DNA of 64,000 nt from Sorangium cellulosum So ce56 (lineage in GTDB: Bacteria; Myxococcota_A; Polyangia; Polyangiales; Polyangiaceae): the NCBI RefSeq assembly GCF_000067165.1, contig NC_010162.1, forward strand, positions 1,922,001-1,986,000, given 5' to 3'. Shown piece by piece: positions 1 to 8,861 of this stretch (position 1 is the first letter of the stretch; each line of letters begins with the position of its first letter). The translations under genes and the position numbers were made by a program. The notes beneath the pieces are model-generated. The model worked only from the letters and a program-made list of their open reading frames with translations. It did not search any database and had not been told where the DNA came from.

Positions 1-2
1 TC

Positions 3-1853
3 ACCGCGCGCGGCGCCGAGAACCAGGTGCTGGAGCGCGAGATACGCGTCGCCCGCCCGATCGTGCGCGACGACGGGCGGCGCCTCGGGACGCTCGTCCT
101 CGTCTTCTCCCTCGAGCCCGAGAACGCCGCGTTCGCCGCGGCCCGCCGCAACATCCTCGAGTTCGCGGGCATCGTCGGCGCGATGACGGCCTTCCTGCTC
201 CTCGCGTTCGCAAGGTGGCAGATCGTGCGCCCACTCTCGCGGCTCGTCGACGCCGCGCGGCGGGTCGGGGAAGGGGACCGCGCCGTCCGCGTGAACGTCC
301 GCACGAACGACGAGCTCGGCCGGCTCGCCGACGTCTTCAACGCGATGAGCTCCGCCATCCTCGAGCGCGAGGGCAAGCTCGAGATGGCCACGGAGAGCCT
401 CCGCGAGCTCTTCGACAACATGCGCGAGGCCATCGTGGCCTTCGGGCCCGACGGCCGGCTGGGCAGCGAGGCCTCGAAAGAAGCCAGGCAGATCTTCGGC
501 GACCGCGCCGCGGAGGGCAACCACGTCGCGGAGCTCCTCTACCGCGGCGGGCCGCTCTGCGTCGAGAGCCAGGCGCTCCGGCAGTGGGTCGACGCGGCGT
601 TCGACGCCGAGGTCGACGCCTTCCCGGAGGTCGCCGAGCTCGCCCCGCGCGAGGTGTGGTTCGAGCGCGCGCCGGGCGACCGGAGGTTCCTGCGGCTGGA
701 GTTCTGCCCCATCGTCTCCGGCCGGAAGATCGCGCGCATCATGCTGCTCGCGACCGACCAGACCGAGCTCAGGCGCCTCACGGAGAGCGTCAAGACGAAG
801 GACGAGGAGCACGCGCGCCAGATCGCCGCCATGCGCCGCCTCATCGCCGGCGGCGGCCAGGTCTTCGTCCGCTTCATCGAGATCTCGCGCGAGCGCGTGG
901 CCCGGTGCAGCGAGATCCTGAGGCCCGGCGGGGAGCTCTGCCCCGCGGACATCGACGAGCTCTTGCAGCAGCTGCACACCATGAAGGGCGAGGCCCGGTC
1001 GTTCGACCTGGAGCGCCTCGCGGACGAGATCATGACGCTCGAGGACGAGCTCTCCAGGGTCCAGGCGCGCTCGCGCTCGGAGGACAGGCCCTCGGTCGAG
1101 GGGCACTCGGCGTCGTGGCGCTCGCGGCTCACCCGCGTCGCGGACGAGCTCACGCGCGCGCAGGAGACGTTCGTCGACGCCTCGCCCGTGGGCAGCGCGA
1201 TCCTCGACCAGATCACGGTCCGCCGCACGGACGTCACCCGGCTGGGCGAGCTCGTCGGCCCGCAGGGCGGCGAGGCCGCCGAGATCGTCCGCCGTCTCGC
1301 GGCCCGGCCGTTCGGCGAGGTGCTCGCGCCGCTCCTCGAGCGCGTCCCCCGCTGGGCCGAGCGGGAGGGCAAGCGCGCCCGCCTCGAGATCGACGGCCGC
1401 GAGGCCTCCATTCCTCCGGATCTCGCCCGCTTGCTGCCGGGCGTGTTCCTCCACCTCGTGCGGAACGCGATCGCCCATGGAATCGAGCCCCCCGACGCGC
1501 GCACCCGGATGGGCAAGCCCGAGGTCGGCGTGATCCGCGCCAGCTGCATCGAGGACCAGCCGCTGCCCACCCTCCTCGTCGAGGACGACGGTCAGGGCAT
1601 CGACTTCGACGCCCTCGCGACGAGCGCCGGTGTCGATCCGAAGGATCTGCGCCGGACGCGCGAGCTCCTGTTCACCCCCGGCGTGAGCACGAAGGGCGAC
1701 GTGAGCGACCTCGCGGGCCGCGGCATCGGCCTCTCCGCGGTCCGCGCCGATCTCCTCTCGGTCGGCTGGCTCATCGAGGTGGACGCGTCGCGCCGGACCG
1801 GCGCGGCGTTCGTGATCCGCCCCCAGGCTGTCCCTCTCAGCAACGGAGAATGA
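3..1853 (+). CDS. CheA-like sensor histidine kinase, HAMP-PAS-Hpt-HATPase (5' partial)
   Basis: The reading frame is open from the left edge, so the true start lies outside the window; the first in-frame GTG is at 27. Counting from that GTG, a membrane segment (about 45-63) is followed by a HAMP domain (66-120), a PAS-like region (125-245), a histidine phosphotransfer segment with LHTMKGEARSF (His about 317), and a GHKL ATPase with N-box HLVRNAIAHGIE, G1 box DDGQGID and G2 box GRGIGLSAV (about 475-600). Hpt plus ATPase in one chain is the CheA layout, but no CheW-like P5 domain follows, so it is probably a membrane sensor kinase rather than a chemotaxis kinase. It lies 4 bp before a lone receiver gene, its likely partner, in an operon with a YfiR-like protein and a TonB-dependent receptor. 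The input signal is unknown. Confidence 0.85.
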   Translation, partial: TARGAENQVLEREIRVARPIVRDDGRRLGTLVLVFSLEPENAAFAAARRNILEFAGIVGAMTAFLLLAFARWQIVRPLSRLVDAARRVGEGDRAVRVNVRTNDELGRLADVFNAMSSAILEREGKLEMATESLRELFDNMREAIVAFGPDGRLGSEASKEARQIFGDRAAEGNHVAELLYRGGPLCVESQALRQWVDAAFDAEVDAFPEVAELAPREVWFERAPGDRRFLRLEFCPIVSGRKIARIMLLATDQTELRRLTESVKTKDEEHARQIAAMRRLIAGGGQVFVRFIEISRERVARCSEILRPGGELCPADIDELLQQLHTMKGEARSFDLERLADEIMTLEDELSRVQARSRSEDRPSVEGHSASWRSRLTRVADELTRAQETFVDASPVGSAILDQITVRRTDVTRLGELVGPQGGEAAEIVRRLAARPFGEVLAPLLERVPRWAEREGKRARLEIDGREASIPPDLARLLPGVFLHLVRNAIAHGIEPPDARTRMGKPEVGVIRASCIEDQPLPTLLVEDDGQGIDFDALATSAGVDPKDLRRTRELLFTPGVSTKGDVSDLAGRGIGLSAVRADLLSVGWLIEVDASRRTGAAFVIRPQAVPLSNGE

Positions 1854-1857
1854 CTCG

Positions 1858-2268
1858 ATGTCACACGGCGGACGCATCCTGGTGATCGATGACAGCGAGA
1901 TCGTGCTGATGCGGATCCGCGTCGAGCTGTCGAGCGCCGGCTACGAGGTGGTCACGACGACGCAGCTCGTCGGCACGGCCCGTCACCTGCGCGGCTGCGA
2001 TCTCGTCATCGTCGACTTCTTCATGCCGGGCCTCGACGGCGCCGCCGTCCTCCGCTCGCTCAAGGCCGCGGTGCCCGAGGGCGAGAGGCCGCCGCTCTTC
2101 TACCTCTACACCACGGACGCCGAGGCCGGATCGCGGTACGCGGAGCTCGGCTTCGACGGCGTCTTCAGCAGGAAAGGCGATCTTCTCGCCCTCACGCCGC
2201 AGGTGCAAGCGGCGCTCCGCATCCGCAAGCTCGCCGGGCTGTCGCGCGGCAAGGAACGCAAGACATGA
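1858..2268 (+). CDS. Single-domain response regulator (receiver only)
   Basis: A 136-residue CheY-like receiver. The acidic pair D11-D12, phospho-acceptor D53 in VIVDFFMPG, the Thr of LYTTDA and the Lys of SRKGD form a complete phosphorylation site. There is no output domain. It starts 4 bp after the CheA-like kinase and ends in an ATGA overlap with the YfiR-like gene, so the three are surely co-transcribed. The inferred role is to accept phosphate from the upstream kinase and act by protein contact; the target is unknown. Confidence 0.9.
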   Translation: MSHGGRILVIDDSEIVLMRIRVELSSAGYEVVTTTQLVGTARHLRGCDLVIVDFFMPGLDGAAVLRSLKAAVPEGERPPLFYLYTTDAEAGSRYAELGFDGVFSRKGDLLALTPQVQAALRIRKLAGLSRGKERKT

Positions 2269-2840
2269 CACCTCGCCGGCGCGCCCTCGTGCTCGGCCTC
2301 TTCGTCGCGGCCGCCCTCGCCCCATTCCATGTCATGGCGGAGCCGGCGACGGCGCCCTTCGCCGTGCAAGCGGAGATCGTCACGCGCATCCTGCCGTACG
2401 ACAGGGGCTTTCCAGAGCGGGTGAAGGGACAGGTCTCCTTCCTTTTGCTCTCTCGGGCCGGCGACGCGGACTCGGCGAGCGCCGCGCTCCAGATGAGGAG
2501 GGCGCTGAACGACATTGGCAAGGTGCGTGACAAGCCGATCCGCGTGGAGAGCGCCGAGTACTCGAGCGCGTCCGAGCTCGCCGCGACGTGCCGCGCGCGC
2601 GACATCAACGTCGTGTACATCTCCTCGGGGCTCGGCAGGGAGGTCGCCTCGATACGCGGCGCGCTCACGGACACGGGCATCCTGAGCTTCGCGGCCGTGG
2701 AGCCCTATGTCTCGCAGGGGGCCGTGCTCGGCGTCGACGTCGCGGACGGCAAGCCGCGCATGAGCATCAACCTCGCGCAGGCCCGGGCCCAGCACATCGA
2801 CTTCCCCGCTCCCATCCTCAAACTGGCAAGGATTTACTGA
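2265..2840 (+). CDS. YfiR/HmsC-like periplasmic protein (DUF4154 family)
   Basis: A 191-residue protein with a signal peptide (hydrophobic stretch about 8-24, ending HVMAEP) and the short alpha/beta fold typical of DUF4154/YfiR: FAVQAEIVTRILPYDRGF near the N-terminus, a central NVVYISSGLG and the late conserved segment GKPRMSINLAQAR. In Pseudomonas, YfiR is a periplasmic repressor of a membrane signalling enzyme. In many proteobacteria this family sits, as here, between a membrane sensor kinase and a TonB-dependent receptor. The start overlaps the receiver stop (ATGA), and the stop abuts the GTG of the receptor gene. The inferred role is a periplasmic link between receptor and sensor kinase; this is not proven by sequence. 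Confidence 0.8.
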   Translation: MTPRRRALVLGLFVAAALAPFHVMAEPATAPFAVQAEIVTRILPYDRGFPERVKGQVSFLLLSRAGDADSASAALQMRRALNDIGKVRDKPIRVESAEYSSASELAATCRARDINVVYISSGLGREVASIRGALTDTGILSFAAVEPYVSQGAVLGVDVADGKPRMSINLAQARAQHIDFPAPILKLARIY

Positions 2841-5270
2841 GTGAGCTCGACCCGTCTCGCACTGATCTGCGCCGCGTCGCTCGCGTGGTCGACCGCCTCC
2901 CCGCGCGAGGCGCGGGCCGAGGACGTCGGCTCGCTCCTCGAGATCCTCGAAGAGAGCGTCGTGTCCGGCGCCTCGCGCTCCGCGGAGCGCGAGAGCGACG
3001 CGCCCGCCATGTCGTCGGTGATCACGGGCGCGCAGCTCAAGCTCTTCGGCATACGGCGCCTCGCCGACGCGCTCACCTTCCTCGCGAGCGGCGTCTTCGC
3101 GCACGACCGCATGTCGGTCCCGGAGGTCGGCGCGCGCGGGGTCGCCCTGACCCGGGACTCGAACAGCCACGTGCTGATCGTGCTCGACGGCATGGTCGTG
3201 AACGAGCAGGGCGGCGGCGCCGTCTTCCTGCACGATATCCCGATCGAGATCGTCGACCATATCGAGGTGGTCCTGGGCCCTGGCTCCGTGCTCTACGGCG
3301 CGCAGGCCATGCTCGGGGTCATCAACGTCGTCACGAAGAAGGCCGCCGATCACCAGGGCATCCGCGCCACCCTGACGTTCGGGGCGTCGCCGCCGCTCGA
3401 CGAATCGGGCGACATCAGGGCGCCTTCCGTCGAGGGCGTCGGGGGCGAGGGCACGGCGACGCTCGGCTTCGGGCGCCGCTTCACGCTGCTCGGGCAGCCC
3501 GCGGGTGTTGTGGCGGCTGTCGACGTGCACCGCTTCGAGGGGCCCGAGGTGAGCTTCCCGAAGCAGCGGCTCCCGGTCCTGGCGGACGGCGTGTCCGTCA
3601 TGGATCTCGGCTCGCACGCCGAGCCCGGCTTCTGGGGCGGCACGGTGGAAGAGCAGTGGTTTCGCCGCAAGGCAGGCGCCTTCGTGCGCCTCGACGTCGG
3701 CGACCTGAGCGCCGTCGCGCAGGCGACGCGCTCGTCGTGGGCCGCGCCCTTCATGGATCTCCACGAGAACCGCGTCGGGGCCTTTGACGACGCCCGCAAC
3801 GACAACACGCAGTCGCTCGTCCTGGCCAGCGTGCGTTATCGCGCCCGCCTGAGCGAGCGGATCGAGGGCGTGGCGCGCGGGTACTTCGGGTACAGCCGGA
3901 TCGAGCGCTCGCGCTACGTCGTGGGCCACGATCCGCTCGTGCCGCACGTCCCGCTCGACGTGCTCGATCCGGAGCAGTGCCCGCGCGGCCCGTCCGGTCC
4001 CTGCCGGAAGGAAGCGCTGTTTCTCTCCCGCTGGGTCGGGCTGGAGCTCCAGGCGCGGTACGACTGGGCAGGCGACGGCGCCTTCACGACCATGGCGGGC
4101 CTCGATGGGCGCCTCCGCACGTCGGCCTACGAGTTCGTCGCGTTCGACGAGCTCACGGGGAAGAGCTATGGCTCCGACCCGGCGCGCACGCGCTGGCACG
4201 GCGGCGGACACCGTCTCGAGGACGAGGCCGCGCTCGGGGCCTATGTGCAGCAGACGCTCCGCCTGTTCCGGCCCCTCTCGCTCAACGCCGGGATCCGGGT
4301 CGACCTCGACTCGCGTATCCCGCTCGAGTACGTGGCGAACGCGATCTCGCCGCGCGCCGCGCTGATCCTCACGCCGGACGAGCGCGTGTCGCTCAAGCTC
4401 ATCTATTCGAGCGCGTTCCGCGCCCCCAGCTTCGTCGAGCTCTACACCGTGAGCGGCAGGCTCCTGCCGAACCCGGACGGCCTCAAGCCGGAGAAGGTCT
4501 CCTCCCTGGAGGCGGTCTCGTCGTTCCGGAGCGGCGCGTACTCCTTCACGGCCGGCGGCTTCTACTCGGACTGGCGGGACGTCATCGAGCTCCAGCTCCT
4601 GAGGGCGAAGGCGCCCAGCGTCTCGAGGTACAACAACGTGCCAGGCATCGAGAACTACGGCGCGAACCTCGGCTTCGAGACGAGCTTCCTCGAGCGGAAG
4701 CTGCGCGTCGGCGTGAACTCCACGTTCGCCGCGACGCGACGCCGCATGTCCGCCGAGCAGATCACCCGGAACGCGCGGTTCGGCACCGGCGACGACGTCC
4801 CCATCACGGTCGCGCCGCAGGTGTACGGCAACGCCCGCGTATCGTACGAGGTCGGCGCTGGCGCCGTGTCCCTGGCGGCCGCCTACATGGGCCGGCGGAT
4901 CGCCGACCAGGCGTACTATGGCGGTGATCCGTCGAACATCGCCCCTCGCCCCGAGGTGCCGCCGCAGGTCGAGCTCCGCGCGGCGGTGACGGGCGCGATA
5001 CCCGGGGTGAAGGGCGCCGGGTACACGCTCGGCGGGCAGTACGCGTTCTCCGCCCATGAGCCCTACGTCGTCGGGCCCAACCAGGGGCAGCCGCGCTACC
5101 TCGTCGAGAGCGGCCCCACCGCGGATTTTGCCTTGAAGAACCGCCTCACGCTCTTCGCCGGGATCGAGCTTCACCTCGACGACGACGCCGCCGCGGGCAG
5201 CCCGGCCGCGGCGGCCAGGCCCTCCTCCATCGCGACCGTCGGGCGCGCGAGCCACGGAGCTTCACCGTGA
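2841..5270 (+). CDS. TonB-dependent outer-membrane receptor
   Basis: An 809-residue protein starting at a GTG directly after the YfiR-like stop. A signal peptide ends near EARAED. The plug domain (about 45-160) contains DALTFLASGVFAHDRM, GVALTRDSNSHVLIVLDGM and the plug-end signature GPGSVLYGAQAMLGVINVVT. The rest is a long amphipathic beta-barrel with typical TonB_dep_Rec segments such as LIYSSAFRAPSFVELY and LKPEKVSSLEAVSSF. The extreme C-terminus ends in LFAGIELHLDDDAAAG plus a disordered tail instead of a terminal aromatic residue. Such receptors bring scarce ligands across the outer membrane with energy from TonB; the ligand cannot be told. The operon with a sensor kinase suggests signalling coupled to uptake. 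Confidence 0.88.
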   Translation: MSSTRLALICAASLAWSTASPREARAEDVGSLLEILEESVVSGASRSAERESDAPAMSSVITGAQLKLFGIRRLADALTFLASGVFAHDRMSVPEVGARGVALTRDSNSHVLIVLDGMVVNEQGGGAVFLHDIPIEIVDHIEVVLGPGSVLYGAQAMLGVINVVTKKAADHQGIRATLTFGASPPLDESGDIRAPSVEGVGGEGTATLGFGRRFTLLGQPAGVVAAVDVHRFEGPEVSFPKQRLPVLADGVSVMDLGSHAEPGFWGGTVEEQWFRRKAGAFVRLDVGDLSAVAQATRSSWAAPFMDLHENRVGAFDDARNDNTQSLVLASVRYRARLSERIEGVARGYFGYSRIERSRYVVGHDPLVPHVPLDVLDPEQCPRGPSGPCRKEALFLSRWVGLELQARYDWAGDGAFTTMAGLDGRLRTSAYEFVAFDELTGKSYGSDPARTRWHGGGHRLEDEAALGAYVQQTLRLFRPLSLNAGIRVDLDSRIPLEYVANAISPRAALILTPDERVSLKLIYSSAFRAPSFVELYTVSGRLLPNPDGLKPEKVSSLEAVSSFRSGAYSFTAGGFYSDWRDVIELQLLRAKAPSVSRYNNVPGIENYGANLGFETSFLERKLRVGVNSTFAATRRRMSAEQITRNARFGTGDDVPITVAPQVYGNARVSYEVGAGAVSLAAAYMGRRIADQAYYGGDPSNIAPRPEVPPQVELRAAVTGAIPGVKGAGYTLGGQYAFSAHEPYVVGPNQGQPRYLVESGPTADFALKNRLTLFAGIELHLDDDAAAGSPAAAARPSSIATVGRASHGASP

Positions 5271-5632
5271 AGAGCACACGTTTTCCCGCGCTCCTCCTCC
5301 GCTTGTCGGCCACGACAGGCCTCCTTTCGGGGGGCTGCGTCGAGGTCGGCCACCCCATCGAGGTCGGCTGCTTCGTCGAGGACGACAACCCGAACTGCTT
5401 CGACACGGGCGTCTCCGCCAGCTCTTCTCGGGCGAGCGGGACCACCGGGGCCGTCGGGGCTGGCGGAGGCGGCGCGAGCGCCGATGCCGGAGGCGGCGCG
5501 GGAGCGAGCGCCGATGGCGGAGGCGGCGCGGGAGCGAGCGCCGATGGCGGGGGCGGCGCGGGCGGTGACGGCGGCTCCGCGGGTTCGGGCGGCGCGGGCG
5601 GCGCGGGCGGCGCGGGCGGCGTAGGGCTGTGA
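5267..5632 (+). CDS. Small Gly/Ala-rich lipoprotein
   Basis: A 121-residue protein whose GTG start overlaps the receptor stop (GTGA). A signal peptide ends in lipobox LSGGC, followed by a short Cys-containing stretch (CVEVGHPIEVGC, CFD) and then a low-complexity tail made of a repeated GGGAGASAD unit and GGAGGAGG. Such tails are common in myxobacterial lipoproteins, usually as linkers to a folded domain; here there is no folded domain after the linker, so the protein may be a surface tether or a shortened relative of larger proteins. The repeated units are also visible in the DNA (about 5470-5560) and could vary in number. It is the last gene of the operon that begins at the left edge. Confidence 0.7.
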   Translation: MKSTRFPALLLRLSATTGLLSGGCVEVGHPIEVGCFVEDDNPNCFDTGVSASSSRASGTTGAVGAGGGGASADAGGGAGASADGGGGAGASADGGGGAGGDGGSAGSGGAGGAGGAGGVGL

Positions 5633-5884
5633 TTGCGGTCGCTCTCTCGCTCCATGACGCTCGATTGCGTCAGCCTGTCCGCCAGATGAGGGGCCGAATG
5701 GTCCACCGTGGAGTCATCTCCGACGGCACCCTACTTGTGACTGGCATGCTCTCCTGCTGGAACTGCCACGGTCGGCATCGTCATGAACGAGGACGGAAAA
5801 GGCATTGACAGTCGATTTCGTTTCACTTAGTCGTAATAATGAAGCCGAGCTGGAGCGTCGATCAGGCTGGAACCAGAGAAGTGG

Positions 5885-5951
5885 ACCGCCAAGGCGCCAG
5901 AAGACGCCAAGATTCTATGTTTTTCTTGGCGTCTCCTGGCGCCTTGGCGGT
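5885..5951. repeat. Dispersed hairpin element, copy 1
   Basis: The left arm 5885-5912 and the right arm 5924-5951 are 28 bp inverted repeats with a single mismatch, around an 11 bp AT-rich loop. The core of the right arm is CTTGGCGTCTCCTGGCGCC. Related copies are at 58929-58985 and, degenerate, at 27339-27413. It could form a strong RNA hairpin after the operon ending at 5632, although it lies more than 250 bp downstream. Confidence 0.8.
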
Positions 5952-6054
5952 TCAATTTCTCGCCGTTCTGCATGCGGCTTCAACCCGTTGGTCGCTCAAG
6001 ACCGTTGTAGCGCCATCATGGAGGGGGATCGTGCGCTATCGAGATCTGTCTGAA

Positions 6055-6105
6055 GGCATTCAGGACGACCGGACGCCTCTGACGAAGTGCGACCTCTTGC
6101 CCTGA
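6055..6105 (+). pseudogene. Fossil C-terminus of a sugar-type binding protein
   Basis: The last codons before the stop at 6103-6105 read QDDRTPLTKCDLLP. The intact binding protein at 7528-8634 ends MDYRTPLSKCSLLP: 10 of 14 residues agree, and 33 of 42 bases agree from the GAC codon to the stop codon. No homology is visible further upstream in any frame. It lies immediately before the first PAS-STAS gene, exactly as the intact binding-protein gene lies before the second PAS-STAS gene, so it is best explained as the remnant of a duplicated binding-protein/STAS module. Confidence 0.65.
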
Positions 6106-6123
6106 CCGGGCAGAAAGCGCTCG

Positions 6124-7404
6124 ATGGAAGTTCCTGTGATGCCCGCGATGAATGAGACCGAGGCCAGCCGGACGCAGGGCGCGACGATCTCGCGAGCCCA
6201 GCGGATACTCGACGCTTTGCCGGCGATCGTGTGTGTCCTGGACCTCGCGGGACCGCGGCTCACCGGGCACAATGCCGCGCTCGTCCGGGCGCTCGGCTGC
6301 ACGGGAGAAGAGCTCCTCTCGCGGGGCGTCGAGGCGCTCTCGGCGCGCATTCACCCCGACGATCTCGCCGGCCTCGCCGCGCGCGCGGCCGAGCTCGCCG
6401 CGGCGCGCGACGGCGGGGTCGTCGAAGGCGAGCTGCGGGCGCGGACCATCGAGGGAGGGCAAGAGGAGCGACTCTTCGCCGTGCGCGCGGAGGTCTTCAC
6501 GCGAGGGGACGACGGCGCCGCGCGCGAGGTCGTCGTCTTCGCCGAGGACGTGACAGCGCGGAAGCGCCGCGAGCAGGGCGGTCCCAGGAGAGACGCGCTG
6601 CTCGCGGCGCTCTGCGACCGCGCCCCTGTCTTCATGTACGCGAAGGACCGTGACGGCGCCTTCCTCCTGGCGAGCCGCTCGATGGAGGATCTCGTCGGGG
6701 CGACCCCGGGCAGCATGCTCGGAAAGACCGATGGCGACTTCTGTCCGCCGGAGGTTGCTTCTATTTACAAAGATGTCGATGACCTGGTGCGCAGGAATGG
6801 CGCTCCGTTCGAGGCCGAGGAGATCGTCCCGCAGGCCCAGGGCGATCGGACCCTGTACACGATCAAGTTCCCCCTCCGCGGCGAGGGCGTCCCGGAGGGC
6901 GCGGTCGCCGGGTTCTCTGTCGACATCACGCGGGTCAAGGCCGCGGAGCGCGAACGGGAGGCGGCGCGGGACGAGCTGCTCGCGGCGCAGCAGGACACGA
7001 TACGGGAGCTGGTGACGCCGCTGTTGCCGATCGCCGAAGGGGTGCTTGTGATGCCGCTCATCGGCTTCTTCGACGGCGCGCGGGCGAGCCGGATCATCGA
7101 GACGCTGCTGGAGGGGGTGGAGAGGCACTCGGCCCGCATCGCGATCATCGATATCACCGGGGTCAAGGCGGTGGACGTCCAGGTGGCGGAGATGCTCGTG
7201 CAGTCCGCGCGCGCGGTCGGGCTGCTCGGCGCGCAGGTGGTGCTCACCGGCATCCAGCCGGCGATCGCGCAGACGCTCATCGAGCTCGACGTCGACCTGC
7301 GGGGCCTGGTCACGGCGGGGACGTTGCGGAGCGGCATCGCGTATGTGGTTCCGGTCGGGCAAGCTCGCGGGGGGCAGGAGGCGCGCCACGCGCGCCGCGA
7401 ATGA
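6124..7404 (+). CDS. PAS-PAS-STAS signalling protein (RsbR-like), copy 1
   Basis: A 426-residue soluble protein. A first PAS domain (about 25-150, LDALPAIVCVLDLAG to FAEDVTARKRR) is followed by a second (160-275, FMYAKDRDGAFLLASRS to GFSVDITRVKAAE), a short helix and a C-terminal STAS domain (about 298-405). The STAS domain keeps both phospho-acceptor positions known from RsbR: Thr in IIDITGV and Thr in VVLTGIQ. RsbR proteins build stressosomes that control sigma factors through kinases and phosphatases; none of those partners lies in this window. The alternative start at 6148 (MNET) aligns with the start of the second copy at 8862 and may be the real one. The C-terminus has an extra Arg/Gly-rich tail missing in copy 2. 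Confidence 0.85.
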   Translation: MEVPVMPAMNETEASRTQGATISRAQRILDALPAIVCVLDLAGPRLTGHNAALVRALGCTGEELLSRGVEALSARIHPDDLAGLAARAAELAAARDGGVVEGELRARTIEGGQEERLFAVRAEVFTRGDDGAAREVVVFAEDVTARKRREQGGPRRDALLAALCDRAPVFMYAKDRDGAFLLASRSMEDLVGATPGSMLGKTDGDFCPPEVASIYKDVDDLVRRNGAPFEAEEIVPQAQGDRTLYTIKFPLRGEGVPEGAVAGFSVDITRVKAAEREREAARDELLAAQQDTIRELVTPLLPIAEGVLVMPLIGFFDGARASRIIETLLEGVERHSARIAIIDITGVKAVDVQVAEMLVQSARAVGLLGAQVVLTGIQPAIAQTLIELDVDLRGLVTAGTLRSGIAYVVPVGQARGGQEARHARRE

Positions 7405-7527
7405 GGGCGGGGCGCGCTGAGCGCGCGCCATCGCAGGGGGTCCCGGATGTCGGCGCGCGCACAGCCGTGCTGAGCCGTCAGGGGACGGTGAAACGGGTCG
7501 AGCAATATCGAGAAGAGGAGGGGATTC

Positions 7528-8634
7528 ATGGACCATCGCGCCGTTTTGGGGGGCATCCTTCTGGCGACCAGCGTGCTTGCCTGCAGCTCGAGCGAGAGCG
7601 CGGCGGAAGCGCCGCTGACCATCGCTTACATCACCCACAGCAAGTGCAATCGGTTCCACGATCTGGGTCGCGCGGGCGCCGCGCAGGCGCAGAGCGAGCT
7701 GTCGACGACGAGCGCGCGGCCGGTCAACGTGATGATCCTGGACCCCGAATGTCCGGAGCTCACGGACGACGGCAAGCCGCTGGACCCCGACGACGCCTGT
7801 TACCTCGCCCGGCCGCAGATGGACGTGCTGCAAGAGGTCATCGACATGAAGGTGGATGCGATCTCCGTCGATGTCTTCAGCGGGGAATGCGAGAACGGCC
7901 TCATCAACAAGGCGGTGGACGCCGGCATCAAGGTCGTCACGTACGGCGGCGACGCTCCGGACAGCAAGCGCCACACCTACTACGGCATGGACAACAAGGC
8001 CGCCGCCGCGTTCCTCATGGATGCGCTCGCGACCATCAACGGGAAGACCGGCAAGATCGCCTATCAGACGATGATGGATGAGGACGGTGACGGAGGTTAC
8101 ACCCCCACCCCCGCGGGGACCTTCATCGACCGGCTCGCCGGCTTCTCCGAGGCGCTGAAGAAGTACCCGGACATGAAGAACGTCGTGAACCTCCCTTGCG
8201 TGTGCTGCGACTACGCGGACCCTTTCTGCGCGAGTACCGCGAATGCCGCCCTGGATGGAGACCCGGAGATCACGGGCTTCTTCTTCTCCTACAGCAAGCT
8301 CCTCGGCGAGCCCGACCTCGAGGCGAACGCGCCGCTGCTCACCGCGAGAGCGAAGGAGAAGACCATTCACTCGGTGGCGTTCGACACGCTGCCGGAGTAC
8401 ATGGATCGCATGCGCGCGGGGTACGTGGACGTGCTCCTCGGCCAGAAGCTGTTCGGCTGGGGCTACGATACCGTCATGCTCGCGTACGATCTGGCCACCA
8501 CCGACCGGCAAGTGAGCGCCTTCACCGACGCTGGCTGGTACGTCGTCTGTCCGAACAACCTGGAGGAGTTCGAGCGCAACACCCAGGCGATGGACTACCG
8601 GACGCCCCTGTCGAAGTGCAGCTTGCTCCCCTGA
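7528..8634 (+). CDS. Sugar-type periplasmic binding lipoprotein (Peripla_BP_4)
   Basis: A 368-residue protein with a strong ribosome site (AGGAGGGG) before the ATG. A signal peptide ends in lipobox SVLAC (Cys about 19). The mature part reads as a type I periplasmic binding protein: LTIAYITHSKCNRFHDLG at the N-terminus, the hinge segments VIDMKVDAISVD and AGIKVVTYGGDAPDSKRHTY, then GMDNKAAAAFLMDAL and the late YVDVLLGQKLFGWGYD. The family binds sugars or related small molecules, usually for ABC import, but no permease or ATPase gene is near. It is flanked on both sides by PAS-STAS genes, so it may feed a signalling pathway instead. A fossil of a paralogue is found at 6055-6105. Confidence 0.85.
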   Translation: MDHRAVLGGILLATSVLACSSSESAAEAPLTIAYITHSKCNRFHDLGRAGAAQAQSELSTTSARPVNVMILDPECPELTDDGKPLDPDDACYLARPQMDVLQEVIDMKVDAISVDVFSGECENGLINKAVDAGIKVVTYGGDAPDSKRHTYYGMDNKAAAAFLMDALATINGKTGKIAYQTMMDEDGDGGYTPTPAGTFIDRLAGFSEALKKYPDMKNVVNLPCVCCDYADPFCASTANAALDGDPEITGFFFSYSKLLGEPDLEANAPLLTARAKEKTIHSVAFDTLPEYMDRMRAGYVDVLLGQKLFGWGYDTVMLAYDLATTDRQVSAFTDAGWYVVCPNNLEEFERNTQAMDYRTPLSKCSLLP

Positions 8635-8861
8635 GCCCGGTGTTGTTCAGCACGGCAGGCTGCAATGCGTGACGCGCGCCGCGATCGTCGCTTGCGCGGG
8701 GTAAGCTAGCCCGCGGCGCCGCGCCGGCCGGCCGCGACAGGCAGGCGGCGCCGCGTCTTCGGTTTCGCCGCGCGCGCGCCGTGGCTATCATGGGTCGAGC
8801 TCTGGTCCGCGCGTCCGCCGCCGGGCCTGGAAGGAGCCACCATGAGGAGAGGCCTGCCGCG

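Larger units (their letters stand above)
5633..6123 (+). other. Intergenic region with hairpin repeat and gene fossil
   Basis: This 490 bp stretch has no convincing complete gene and is clearly more AT-rich than its flanks around 5805-5830. It holds a long near-perfect inverted repeat (5885-5951) and the decayed 3' end of a binding-protein gene (6055-6105), both listed separately. Confidence 0.6.

Noticed and set aside
2106..5255. Long open frame of about 1049 codons on the minus strand, opposite the TonB-dependent receptor gene
   Set aside because: It is the shadow of the receptor gene in GC-rich DNA; its product is Arg/Asp/His-rich low-complexity sequence without motifs.
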